From the NCBI RefSeq assembly GCF_038958875.1, contig NZ_CP152407.1, forward strand, positions 1,681,501-1,745,500: a stretch of 64,000 bases of DNA, given 5' to 3'. This DNA is from Acidovorax sp. FHTAMBA (GTDB lineage: Bacteria > Pseudomonadota > Gammaproteobacteria > Burkholderiales > Burkholderiaceae_C). Numbering within the stretch: the first letter of the stretch is position 1; every line of letters begins with the position of its first letter. The notes beneath the pieces are model-generated. The model was not told the origin of the DNA, ran no database searches, and worked only from the letters and a program-made list of their open reading frames with translations. A program made the position numbers and the translations under genes. Of the stretch, positions 42,711 to 51,449 are shown in pieces.

Positions 42711-43658
42711 ATGCAAGAAACCCATCCCTATCCCATCGGCACCCCCGGCCAACCCTGGGGCGCCGCAGAACGCGACCAGTGGCGCGCGCGCCAGTTGCGC
42801 CAGCGCAGCTACGCCGACGACGTGCTCGCCGCCGTGGAGGCACTGCGGGGCCGGTGGGATGTAGAGCTGTATGGCGATGTGGTGTATGCCGACGCCCAGC
42901 ACCCGGCCGAGCGTTTTCCCCTGCGGGCCCTGCGCAGCCGCAACTGGCAGCACGGCCTGCCCAGCGTGCTCATCACCGGCGGCGTCCACGGCTACGAAAC
43001 CAGCGGCGTGCACGGCGCGCTGCGGTTTGCCGACACGCATGCCGAGCACTTTGCGGGCCGTGCCAACCTGCTGGTGGTGCCCTGCGTCAGCCCATGGGCC
43101 TACGAGCGGTTTCAGCGCTGGAACTTCGACGCCATCGACCCCAACCGGTCCTTCAGGGAAGGCTCGCCCGCGCAGGAAGCTCTCGCCCTCATGCGGCTGG
43201 TGGCGCAGCACCAGGGCCAATATGGCCCGTTTTCTGCCCACATCGACCTGCACGAAACCACCGACACCGACGAATCCGAGTACCGCCCCGCCGTGGCCGC
43301 GCGCGACGGCAAGGTGTTCGAGCCCGGCAGCATCCCCGACGGCTTTTACTTGGTGGACGACACCGAGAACCCGCAGCCCGACTTCCAGCAGGCCATCATC
43401 GACGCCGTAAGCCGCGTGACGCACATTGCGCCTGCGGACGACAAGGGCGAAATCATCGGCTCGCCGGTGGTGGCGCCGGGCGTGATCCGCTACGAATTCA
43501 AGGCCTGGGGCCTGTGCGCCAGCGTGAGCGGCGCGCGCTACACCACCACGACGGAGGTGTACCCCGACAGCCCCCGTGCCACGCCCGAGCAGTGCATCGA
43601 GGCGCAGGTGGCGGCGGTGTGTGCGGCGGTGGAGTTTGTGTGTGGGGAAACGAAGTAG
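42711..43658 (+). CDS. M14 family metallocarboxypeptidase
   Basis: A 315-residue zinc carboxypeptidase-like protein. GGVHGYETSG holds the His-x-x-Glu zinc pair (His93, Glu96) and SAHIDLHETTDTDESEYRP the third histidine. No signal peptide is visible, so it is probably cytoplasmic. Two starts are possible (42651 or 42711); 42711 (MQETHPYPIG) is preferred as the conserved-looking part begins there. The substrate is unknown. Confidence 0.8.
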   Translation: MQETHPYPIGTPGQPWGAAERDQWRARQLRQRSYADDVLAAVEALRGRWDVELYGDVVYADAQHPAERFPLRALRSRNWQHGLPSVLITGGVHGYETSGVHGALRFADTHAEHFAGRANLLVVPCVSPWAYERFQRWNFDAIDPNRSFREGSPAQEALALMRLVAQHQGQYGPFSAHIDLHETTDTDESEYRPAVAARDGKVFEPGSIPDGFYLVDDTENPQPDFQQAIIDAVSRVTHIAPADDKGEIIGSPVVAPGVIRYEFKAWGLCASVSGARYTTTTEVYPDSPRATPEQCIEAQVAAVCAAVEFVCGETK

Positions 43659-43681
43659 CGCTGTGTGCTGTTCGTTTTAGT

Positions 43682-43737
43682 GCCAAATTGGCCTCTAGCG
43701 CTTGATGGATAAGCGCTAGTAGCTACTATAAAAGTAG
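43682..43737 (+). repeat. Interspersed repeat, copy 8
   Basis: CCAAATTGGCCTCTAGCGCT, TGATGGATAAGCGCTAGTAG, CTACTATAAAAGTAGC in order; one of the most complete copies, useful as the reference form. Confidence 0.9.
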
Positions 43738-43821
43738 CATTTCTTTCGCAAAAAAATGGATAGTTGATCTGCCTCAGGCAACCGTTCTGCAGCCGGGCGT
43801 CCCGCCTCGGGAGAGGCTCGT

Positions 43822-44169
43822 TTAGTTGGATGGCAGTGCGTCGAGCTGTGACTTCAGCGCTGGCAATGCGGTCTGAACCGTGTCCCAGACCACTTCGAGG
43901 TTGATGTCAAAGTAGCCATGGGCAATGCGGTTACGCATGCCGCGCATACTGCGCCAAGGTATTTGGCTGTGCTCAGCCGCAAAGGCAGCGTGCTGATCCA
44001 TCACCTTGGTGGCGGCTTCGCCCAGAACTATCAGGCTCATCACCACTGCTTGCTGGGTGCGCTTGTCCTGCATGAAGTCGGCCTGCGCCATGCCATCCAC
44101 AAACGATTGCGCATCGGCAATGGCTTGCCGCATGTGATCCAGGTAGTCCGGCAGCCTGCTTGCGCTCAT
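43822..44169 (-). CDS. hepT: HepT-like HEPN ribonuclease toxin
   Basis: A 115-residue DUF86/HepT protein. The RX4HXY active-site motif is intact: Arg79, His84 and Tyr86 in RNRIAHGYF. HepT toxins cleave RNA and are silenced when MntA adds AMP to the tyrosine. The start overlaps the mntA stop by 4 bp (ATGA), the standard arrangement. It marks the left edge of the toxin-antitoxin island. Confidence 0.9.
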   Translation of the reverse strand: MSASRLPDYLDHMRQAIADAQSFVDGMAQADFMQDKRTQQAVVMSLIVLGEAATKVMDQHAAFAAEHSQIPWRSMRGMRNRIAHGYFDINLEVVWDTVQTALPALKSQLDALPSN

Positions 44170-44456
44170 AGAGGTTTGGCTTCGCGAGCTACAGCATCAC
44201 GGAACTTGGCTGGCAAATCCTTGAGCGTGAGCACATCCACCGACACGCCCAGCAGCTCTTGCAACTCGTCTTGCAGGCCCCCCAAATCCAGCAGCGTCGT
44301 GCCGGGCAAGGTCTCCACCAGCAGATCCAGGTCGCTGCCGTCGTGATCATCGCCCCGCGAAGCAGAGCCAAACACCCTCGGGTTGGTCACCCGATAGCGT
44401 GCCGCTGCTTGAAAAACAGCATCGCGGTGTTGGCTGAGGGCGAGGGAAGGGCGCAT
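44166..44456 (-). CDS. mntA: MntA-like minimal nucleotidyltransferase antitoxin
   Basis: A 96-residue nucleotidyltransferase: GSASRGDDHDGSDLDLLVE gives the GSx10DxD catalytic motif, and VDVLTLKDLP continues the fold. MntA antitoxins adenylylate HepT. It is followed by hepT with a 4-bp overlap, so the pair is complete and probably active. Confidence 0.9.
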   Translation of the reverse strand: MRPSLALSQHRDAVFQAAARYRVTNPRVFGSASRGDDHDGSDLDLLVETLPGTTLLDLGGLQDELQELLGVSVDVLTLKDLPAKFRDAVAREAKPL

Positions 44457-44488
44457 GGCTTGGAGTTTAGCGGTGCTGAATGTTTTTA

Positions 44489-44547
44489 GGTCAAATCGGC
44501 ACTAGACGCTCAATGGATAAGCGGGAGAAGCTATTGAAATAATAGCA
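44489..44547 (+). repeat. Interspersed repeat, copy 9
   Basis: GGTCAAATCGGCACTAGACG, CTCAATGGATAAGCGGGAGA, AGCTATTGAAATAATAGC in order; more diverged than the others, directly upstream of mntA. Confidence 0.8.
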
Positions 44548-44579
44548 ATCTCAGGTTTGTGTAGATGTGGTTGCACGCC

Positions 44580-44879
44580 TTACCGGGTGCTTCCCAAAGC
44601 GCCTAGCAACCGGGCGCTCACCTCGGCTGGATCAAGCGTGGTGAACTGCATGTTGTGCTGCTCCGTCAGCGGGCCGTGGCCCGGCTCCATGCGCCCGGCG
44701 GCGTCGTAGCCCATGGCCTTGAACTTCCACACCCCGCCGACCAGCTTGAGCGAGCCCACTTGCGCGCCGTCGGCTGTGTGCACTGATACCACCCCGGCGT
44801 TGATGGGCACCAAGTGCAAGGGGCGTGCCAGTGGGCCGGGCGGCACTTGGGCGAATGTGGGGGTGAACGGGAGCGTCAT
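44580..44879 (-). CDS. Hypothetical protein, 99 residues
   Basis: I do not recognise the family. The protein begins MTLPFTPTFAQVPPGPLAR and contains LKLVGGVWKFKAMGYDAAGRMEPGHGPLTEQHN; soluble, no signal, looks like a compact beta-rich domain. The start at 44879 lies 40 bp from the MITE-split repeat. Its place between toxin-antitoxin genes may be coincidental. Confidence 0.55.
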   Translation of the reverse strand: MTLPFTPTFAQVPPGPLARPLHLVPINAGVVSVHTADGAQVGSLKLVGGVWKFKAMGYDAAGRMEPGHGPLTEQHNMQFTTLDPAEVSARLLGALGSTR

Positions 44880-44910
44880 GGGTTTCGGTGTTACTGCAAT
44901 TTTTAGATGG

Positions 44911-45130
44911 AATTGGCCTCTAGGGATGTCCTGCATAACTCCCTGCGGTCTGTGATAGCGCGGCCTCGGGCAGTCCGCTGCGTTGCTTTTCTTGCCAATA
45001 GCCCAGCTATTGGCTGCAAAAAGACGCCTTGCGGCCTATCCCGATCCGCACTACCACCGACTCGCGAGGGTTATGCAGGACATCCCTAGCGCTTATTGGA
45101 TAAGCGCGAGCAGCTATTCTTTAAATAGCA
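44911..45130 (+). repeat. Interspersed repeat, copy 10, split by a MITE
   Basis: Left part AATTGGCCTCTAG ends at 44923; right part CTAGCGCTTATTGGATAAGC continues from 45086 to about 45130. Removing 44924-45085 and one CTAG restores a normal copy, so the repeat predates the inserted element. Confidence 0.9.
44924..45085. mobile_element. MITE-like non-autonomous element, 162 bp
   Basis: Bounded by perfect 16-bp terminal inverted repeats GGATGTCCTGCATAAC ... GTTATGCAGGACATCC and flanked by a 4-bp direct repeat CTAG (44920-44923, 45086-45089), a target duplication of the IS5/IS1182-like kind. It has no transposase. An internal hairpin GCCAATAG (44994-45001) / CTATTGGC (45007-45014) is present. 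The parent transposase is not in the window. Confidence 0.85.
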
Positions 45131-45144
45131 AATGACATCTGCTC

Positions 45145-45552
45145 CTACCGCTGCATCGCATCCGCCACTGTCTGCGTGGCCGTGATCAGATCGGCGACCA
45201 GCCGGGTATCCACATCCAGCAGCCCTTCGTACTCGCCCAGGTTGCGAGTGTTGTGGCACTTGTCCAGCACCCGCCACACCTCGGGCCCCAAGCCCAGCGT
45301 GTGGGGCAACACCTGGAACACGATGTAGCGGTTGCCAGCGCGGTAGCCCTTGCGGCGCAGCGCGGCCAGACACAGCGCGTGCGCAGCGTTATAGGCCAGG
45401 TCAAACCGGCTTTCCAGCGCCAGGCTGGTGTTGCGTGCGTCTGCCAAGCGCGCCAGGCCGGTGCGCAGCAACCCGGCCAACTCCGCTGCGTCTGGGGCCT
45501 CGGCTTTGAGCTGTTTGCCTGGGCCGCTGAGGTTATCCAGTGGTTGGGACAT
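45145..45552 (-). CDS. HEPN-domain protein, partner of the nucleotidyltransferase upstream
   Basis: A 135-residue all-alpha protein typical of HEPN domains: LESRFDLAYNAAHALCLAALRRKGYRAG and a late KCHNTRNLGEYEG. The strict RX4-6H RNase motif is not evident, so it may be a non-catalytic or differently acting HEPN. Its start overlaps the 3' end of the wHTH-nucleotidyltransferase gene by 20 bp, so the two are translationally coupled and likely work as one toxin-antitoxin-like unit. Confidence 0.75.
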   Translation of the reverse strand: MSQPLDNLSGPGKQLKAEAPDAAELAGLLRTGLARLADARNTSLALESRFDLAYNAAHALCLAALRRKGYRAGNRYIVFQVLPHTLGLGPEVWRVLDKCHNTRNLGEYEGLLDVDTRLVADLITATQTVADAMQR

Positions 45553-46156
45553 GCAACTGCTCCTGTTTGCCGATGAGCCAAACCGTGGGCTGCCGTAGCA
45601 CGCGGGTCACGAATGCATTGTCTTGCTCGATGCGCTTGGCAATATCTTGGGGCGTATACAGCGTGGGGTTGATGGTGCGGCCCAGCGTTTGCGTGGCGGC
45701 TTCCAGCGCGCCAAACAGCTCGCCATAACCCAGGCTGGGGCTGACCACCATCAGGTCTACATCGCTGCGCGCCGTCTCCTGCTGGCGCGCCACCGAGCCA
45801 TACACAAACGCCTGCTCGATCTGCCCGGCCAGCGGCGCCAGCGCCGTGCGAAGTACATCGGCCACTCCCATCGTCTTGAGCACCAGGCCGCGGAGCTCGG
45901 CAAACACCGGCGCATCGGCATTGGCTTGGTAGTGCTTCTGGTTGCCCTGTTTGCTGACTGTCAGCAAGCCTGCTTCGGACAAGCCCGCCAGCTCGCGCTG
46001 CACCGCACCCGTACCCGACTGGGCCAGCGCAATTACCTCGTTGGCGTAAAAGCTGCGGTCGGGCGTGCTGAAGAGCACGGCCAACACGCGTTGGCGCACG
46101 CGGGGGAAGAGGGCGTCAGCCAAGCTGGTAGCGGTGGATGCGGGAGATTGATTCAT
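45533..46156 (-). CDS. Winged-helix nucleotidyltransferase fusion
   Basis: A 207-residue protein joining an N-terminal winged HTH (VRQRVLAVLFSTPDRSFYANE, GTGAVQRELAGLSEAGLLT) to a nucleotidyltransferase domain whose motif is GSVARQQETARSDVDLMVV. This layout implies one protein acting as both autorepressor and antidote-type enzyme for the coupled HEPN protein. The start at 46156 (MNQSPAST) is chosen because a repeated operator-like sequence lies directly upstream; longer starts at 46222 or 46234 would put that operator inside the gene and overlap a hepT remnant. Confidence 0.78.
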   Translation of the reverse strand: MNQSPASTATSLADALFPRVRQRVLAVLFSTPDRSFYANEVIALAQSGTGAVQRELAGLSEAGLLTVSKQGNQKHYQANADAPVFAELRGLVLKTMGVADVLRTALAPLAGQIEQAFVYGSVARQQETARSDVDLMVVSPSLGYGELFGALEAATQTLGRTINPTLYTPQDIAKRIEQDNAFVTRVLRQPTVWLIGKQEQLHVPTTG

Positions 46157-46193
46157 ACCCATAATGGGGTTGATGATACCCAATTGGGGTTTG
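46157..46193. promoter_or_regulatory. Tandem operator-like repeats before the wHTH-nucleotidyltransferase gene
   Basis: Two related dyads lie side by side: ATACCCATAATGGGGTT (from 46155) and ATACCCAATTGGGGTTT (from 46176), each a CCCA/TGGG inverted pair. Direct repetition of a palindrome next to the start of an HTH protein is the usual autoregulatory design. Confidence 0.55.
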
Positions 46194-46292
46194 TCAGAGC
46201 TTTGTTTGTGGCTCTCGCTCATGAATGTTGCCAATGGCCTCGACGATGTGCTTCAAGTAGTCCGCCACCCGCAGCGGTTGCGCCCGGCTCAC
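46194..46292 (-). pseudogene. Truncated hepT remnant (32 codons)
   Basis: Reading from a GTG that overlaps the mntA-like stop by 4 bp (GTGA), 32 codons encode VSRAQPLRVADYLKHIVEAI and GNIHEREPQTKL before a stop. The part RVADYLKHIVEAIGNIH aligns with the first helix of HepT (compare LPDYLDHMRQAIADAQ in the intact hepT at 43822). HepT is normally about 110-120 residues, so about 90 residues with the RNase motif are gone; the sequence then joins the operator of the next module. Confidence 0.75.
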
Positions 46293-46579
46293 ACGGCCAT
46301 CGCCTCGCGCAGCACCTGGTCCCGAAAGGTGGCGGGAAGGCTGTTGGGAGTGAGCACATCGACCTCCATACCCAGCAACTGCTTCAGCTCAAACCGGATC
46401 GCGCCAATGTCCATCAGCGTGGTTTGCGCGGTGGGCTCCACCAATAGATCGTGGTCGCTGTCGGCAGTGTCGTCCCCATGCAGCGCCGAGCCAAACACCC
46501 GCACGTTGCTCACACGGTGGCGCAGCGCAATCTCGCGGATTTGCGAGCGGTGGAGGGACAGGGCTTCGGAGGGGCGCAT
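46289..46579 (-). CDS. MntA-like nucleotidyltransferase, orphan antitoxin
   Basis: A 96-residue minimal nucleotidyltransferase, similar in layout to the one at 44166 (RVFGSALHGDDTADSDHDLLVE catalytic region; VDVLTPNSLPATFRDQVLREA). The catalytic aspartates are kept. Its HepT partner is reduced to a 32-codon remnant, so it is now an orphan antitoxin, possibly able to act on the other HepT. Confidence 0.85.
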   Translation of the reverse strand: MRPSEALSLHRSQIREIALRHRVSNVRVFGSALHGDDTADSDHDLLVEPTAQTTLMDIGAIRFELKQLLGMEVDVLTPNSLPATFRDQVLREAMAV

Positions 46580-46611
46580 GTTTTGGAGTTTAGCGGCGCA
46601 GCGGGTTTTTT

Positions 46612-46670
46612 AGCCAAATTGGCCGATAGCGCTTGTGAAGCCTACGCTGGAAGCTACTAAAAATATAGCT
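46612..46670 (+). repeat. Interspersed repeat, copy 11
   Basis: GCCAAATTGGCCGATAGCGC, TTGTGAAGCCTACGCTGGAA, GCTACTAAAAATATAGC in order; upstream of the orphan mntA-like gene, where the AT-rich block begins. Confidence 0.82.
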
Positions 46671-46828
46671 AGGCTCCTGTAGAAAAATGGTTTCGTGCCC
46701 GCTGCCGTTGTTCGCTGTCACGCAAGGAGCGCGCACTACGTCCTGCTCCACCAAGTCCGAAGTGAAATAGGCAAAAGACAAGACCTGACCCCATTGCTCG
46801 TACAGATAAAAAAGCTGAAGGTATTTAA

Positions 46829-47350
46829 TCAACAACCACTTGCAATTAATTGCGCTTCAATTGCTGCCAAACCTAGATTTGTCGTCATTGCATGATTTTT
46901 CATCACTGAGGGATTTGGGATTGTTGAATATCCCTTGGGATAAGGGCTGCTAACGTCGAAGTGTGTGTGCGCGTAGTGGTTTCGGAGTTTTGCAAGATAA
47001 TCGAGAGTTGACTCTAAGGCGTATACTGGTGCGCCAGCATTGCTTTCAGCTTGTTCCAATATTCTGTAGCCAACGACCGAGATTATCATTTTTTCAAAGT
47101 GATTTTTGTATGAAAAACCAGACGTGGGTTTTACATATTTATCTGAAATCTGTGCTATTCGTTGTGGCGAGAGTGCACATCGTTGTGCTGTTTCAAGAAC
47201 GATGGCGTCCATTGCTTGCTCTACCCAGCCGCAGACCTCAAGTATTGCAGCCTTGGAGCTGAGCAGCATAACTCGCAGATTTTGAGGTGACGATGCGTAT
47301 ATTCCCTCATGGTACGTCAGGCTGAGTTGCAATTCTGCATCGCTAAGCAT
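46829..47350 (-). CDS. HEPN-domain protein with RNase motif, partner of DUF262 gene
   Basis: A 173-residue protein with the RX4H motif of HEPN ribonucleases: Arg123 to His128 in KLRNHYAHTHF. The N-terminal part (LSSKAAILEVCGWVEQAMDAIVLETAQR) is helical, similar to the MAE_28990/RiboL-PSP-HEPN type. It starts 2 bp after the DUF262 stop, so the pair is one transcript and likely coupled. AT-rich compared with the chromosome. Proposed role: RNA-cleaving effector of a two-gene defence system; not proven. Confidence 0.75.
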   Translation of the reverse strand: MLSDAELQLSLTYHEGIYASSPQNLRVMLLSSKAAILEVCGWVEQAMDAIVLETAQRCALSPQRIAQISDKYVKPTSGFSYKNHFEKMIISVVGYRILEQAESNAGAPVYALESTLDYLAKLRNHYAHTHFDVSSPYPKGYSTIPNPSVMKNHAMTTNLGLAAIEAQLIASGC

Positions 47351-47352
47351 AG

Positions 47353-48420
47353 CTAGTTGGCGAATATTTTTTTGGAGATTGCTATTCTTTTGATGACCGA
47401 CTCTTTTGAGGTTGTGTCGTTGCTTGTTAGCGATACTTCGGTGCTGTTTATGAGACGTGTAAGCAAGCTTCCGAGCATCACGTCATTGGTTCTCTTTAAT
47501 CGTTCTAGGTTGTGGGCAATACCGATTAAAGCTGCCTCAAATACAATGTAACCAAATTTCGTTTCTTTTGAGTTGTCCGTGGCTTTTACCAACTTTTCTA
47601 CCGTCTCGTTAAAAAGTTTGGAGAGATCTTCTCTGGTAAATTTATCCGCATTGCGGTTTTCTCGCATGAAAGAGTTCAGGAAAGTTGGCATTGTCCCTGT
47701 GTAGTTTGCTTGATTTTGATAAAGTGCGAAAAAACGCAATATTAATTCCAGGGATCTAAACCTGCTGCCCTTTCCTGGGAGTAGATTTTTTATTAATTTC
47801 CATTTTGGAGATTTGTCTAAATCTTTTAATAAATCGTTGAAACTCCCGGAGTAAATGCAATTTCTGATCTCTTGGTGATTTAGTCTGGATCCTCCAGAGT
47901 TAAGTCTGTGAAATATAGTGAATAGATATTCTGCATGCTCTGTTTTGTTTAGATCGCAGCGAATTACTGTTATTGGAAGACTGAGATTTTGTATTTTTTT
48001 GTACAAAATTGCAGTTTCTGTGTCGCCGTCGCGAATGTCAAAATTGGTTCGGCCTGATATTTTTGAGTGAATATCTTTTCGTCGAGAAAGTCGCCACTCT
48101 TTTTGTTCGTCTAGAAAATTGACGATACTTGTCATTCGCTGCAGGCCGTCGACGACTTGCCATTTTTGAGTGTTGAAGTCTAGACTAAAACACATACTTG
48201 GAATGGGTAGCTGTTTTATTAAAGAGTCAATAAATACGGTCTGCTCTGGGAGCTTCCATACAACATCTCTTTGAAAATCCGGCTGAATATCAAGAGTCCC
48301 TTCTTTGTATAGCCGGTATAGGTCTGCGCATGATCGAAGTTCATTAAATGCGACAACATCTTTCGGCGGATGCATGTCAGGCAGGGTACCGCTAAATTCT
48401 TCGTCTTTGTCGATGCTCAT
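47353..48420 (-). CDS. DUF262-domain protein, without C-terminal HNH
   Basis: A 355-residue protein with the DUF262 (GmrSD/ParB-like) N-terminal domain: FQRDVVW (residues 49-55) and VVDGLQRMTSI (89-99), the two motifs that define the family and are associated with nucleotide binding or hydrolysis. The DUF1524 HNH nuclease domain found in GmrSD-type restriction enzymes is absent; the C-terminal half is helical. With the HEPN gene immediately downstream it forms a two-gene unit of the type found in defence islands. Low GC (23 G/C in 60 bases at 47881-47940) points to horizontal acquisition. Confidence 0.85.
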   Translation of the reverse strand: MSIDKDEEFSGTLPDMHPPKDVVAFNELRSCADLYRLYKEGTLDIQPDFQRDVVWKLPEQTVFIDSLIKQLPIPSMCFSLDFNTQKWQVVDGLQRMTSIVNFLDEQKEWRLSRRKDIHSKISGRTNFDIRDGDTETAILYKKIQNLSLPITVIRCDLNKTEHAEYLFTIFHRLNSGGSRLNHQEIRNCIYSGSFNDLLKDLDKSPKWKLIKNLLPGKGSRFRSLELILRFFALYQNQANYTGTMPTFLNSFMRENRNADKFTREDLSKLFNETVEKLVKATDNSKETKFGYIVFEAALIGIAHNLERLKRTNDVMLGSLLTRLINSTEVSLTSNDTTSKESVIKRIAISKKIFAN

Positions 48421-48656
48421 AAATGATCCGGTTTAAATCGCGATATTAATTGATTTTGATCTGCCATTCAGCTTGGGCGCAAATTGGCATAGGCCTCTCT
48501 GTTTTGGATCCACGCCGTCCGCAAAAACTACCCGTATCGCTCGATCATGTATTTTTCAGATGCCTCCACTCTCACCAGCACCCTCAGTGCTATGTCAATG
48601 GATTCTTTGCAGCTCAGTGATGGGAGGGCGTCTTGGGTAGGTCGACGCTGTGGCGC
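48421..48656. other. Intergenic region upstream of the DUF262 gene with an open tail
   Basis: Should hold the promoter of the DUF262-HEPN pair. 48528-48656 on the minus strand is an uninterrupted 42-codon stretch, in the same frame as and directly following the stop of the small zeta-associated gene; it ends LVRVEASEKYMIERYG and looks protein-like. It has no good start of its own, so it may be the lost C-terminus of that gene. Confidence 0.4.
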
Positions 48657-48848
48657 TTATGCTGCCGGATTCTTGACAGCAGTTCCCGCCCAACTTTGCG
48701 TGGGCAACTTGAGCCCATTGGCGATAAGTTGCTTCTTTGCCTGCTTGGAGGCTTGCTTGAGAGCCTCTTCCACCCGGTCTTGCATGGATGCAGCGGGCTT
48801 GCTGGGTGCGGCGCGTACTACTGCCCGAGTCGTTGAAGATTCAGCCAT
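48657..48848 (-). CDS. Small protein coupled to the zeta-toxin-like gene
   Basis: A 63-residue, lysine/alanine-rich helical protein (QDRVEEALKQASKQAKKQLI is the helix core). It overlaps the end of the zeta-toxin-like gene by 31 bp in another frame. Position and size fit an antitoxin or accessory protein of the toxin, but the family is not recognised. The reading frame continues open for 42 codons after its TAA, so it could be a shortened version. Confidence 0.6.
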   Translation of the reverse strand: MAESSTTRAVVRAAPSKPAASMQDRVEEALKQASKQAKKQLIANGLKLPTQSWAGTAVKNPAA

Positions 48849-49426
48849 TTGTCCGGGTCCTCTACATAGGTGCGGTGTGCAGTGCCGCGTGCGATGGATG
48901 TTAGCGCGCCGGTTGCGTTATTCAGTACGCGCCAGCGGTCTGCCAAGGGTAAATACAGGGCGAACAGGTTGTGCAGGCTGCGCTGAAAGCGGCGGGTAAT
49001 GTCGACGGGCGGGATGTTGTGCCCGCCCAGTTTCACGCGCAGGGCTACACGTTGGGTGGCCAGCTCTGCGCTGGGCAAGGCCACGTAATAGATATGTACT
49101 TGGTAGCCCTGTGCTTTGCAGCGGGCCAGAAACAGCGCAAAGGTGCGGCTGGACAGCGTGGATTCAAAGGCAAAGCTGACTTTGGCTGCTGCCAGCGTGC
49201 GCAAGCGCTGCAGCATGATGCGCCCGGCCTCGAACGCCACGGTTTCTGGGGCGTAGGCTGAGAGACCAGCCGCAATCTGGTCTGCATTGACGAACTCCAG
49301 AATGCCCAAGGCGTCCTTGAGCAGATAGGGCGCCGCTGTAGATTTGCCCGCGCCGTTCGGCCCGGCAATCACCACCACGGTGGGTTGCTTGGGCCTGGGT
49401 TGTGGCTTTGTGGCGCGGGCGGGCAT
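48818..49426 (-). CDS. Zeta-toxin-like ATPase/kinase
   Basis: A 202-residue P-loop protein of the zeta-toxin type: Walker A AGPNGAGKST (residues 21-30), then FVNADQIAAGL, SFAFESTLSS, and a lid-like RVKLGGHNIPPVDITRRFQRS. Zeta toxins phosphorylate UDP-N-acetylglucosamine; related proteins act on other substrates. It starts only 3 bp after the glnS stop, so it should be carried on the glnS transcript. A small gene overlaps its end. Confidence 0.82.
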   Translation of the reverse strand: MPARATKPQPRPKQPTVVVIAGPNGAGKSTAAPYLLKDALGILEFVNADQIAAGLSAYAPETVAFEAGRIMLQRLRTLAAAKVSFAFESTLSSRTFALFLARCKAQGYQVHIYYVALPSAELATQRVALRVKLGGHNIPPVDITRRFQRSLHNLFALYLPLADRWRVLNNATGALTSIARGTAHRTYVEDPDKWLNLQRLGQ

Positions 49427-49429
49427 GGC

Positions 49430-51277
<1,848 letters not shown>

Positions 51278-51449
51278 ACAGCCATTTTAGGCGCCGGTTT
51301 CGTGATGGTTTACGCATAGAAACAGGCGCGTATACGTCCAGACACAACGTAAAGACGATTTTGTGCCATCCTTTTGCCTACTTGGTGCGTTATGTACCGG
51401 TGAGGTGAGTCCATTTGGCTGGCTGCCCTCGCTCAAACAGGAGATTTCC

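Noticed and set aside
44924..45085. Small RNA gene, because of its internal hairpin
   Set aside because: The perfect terminal inverted repeats and CTAG duplication show a transposable element; I see no promoter or T-run terminator.
43682..46670. Regularly repeated palindromes suggesting a CRISPR array
   Set aside because: Copies are irregularly spaced, lie between genes and lack unique spacers of constant length; they belong to the interspersed repeat.
46590..46835. 81-codon minus-strand frame in the gap before the orphan mntA
   Set aside because: It covers a repeat copy, has no ribosome binding site and no resemblance to known proteins.
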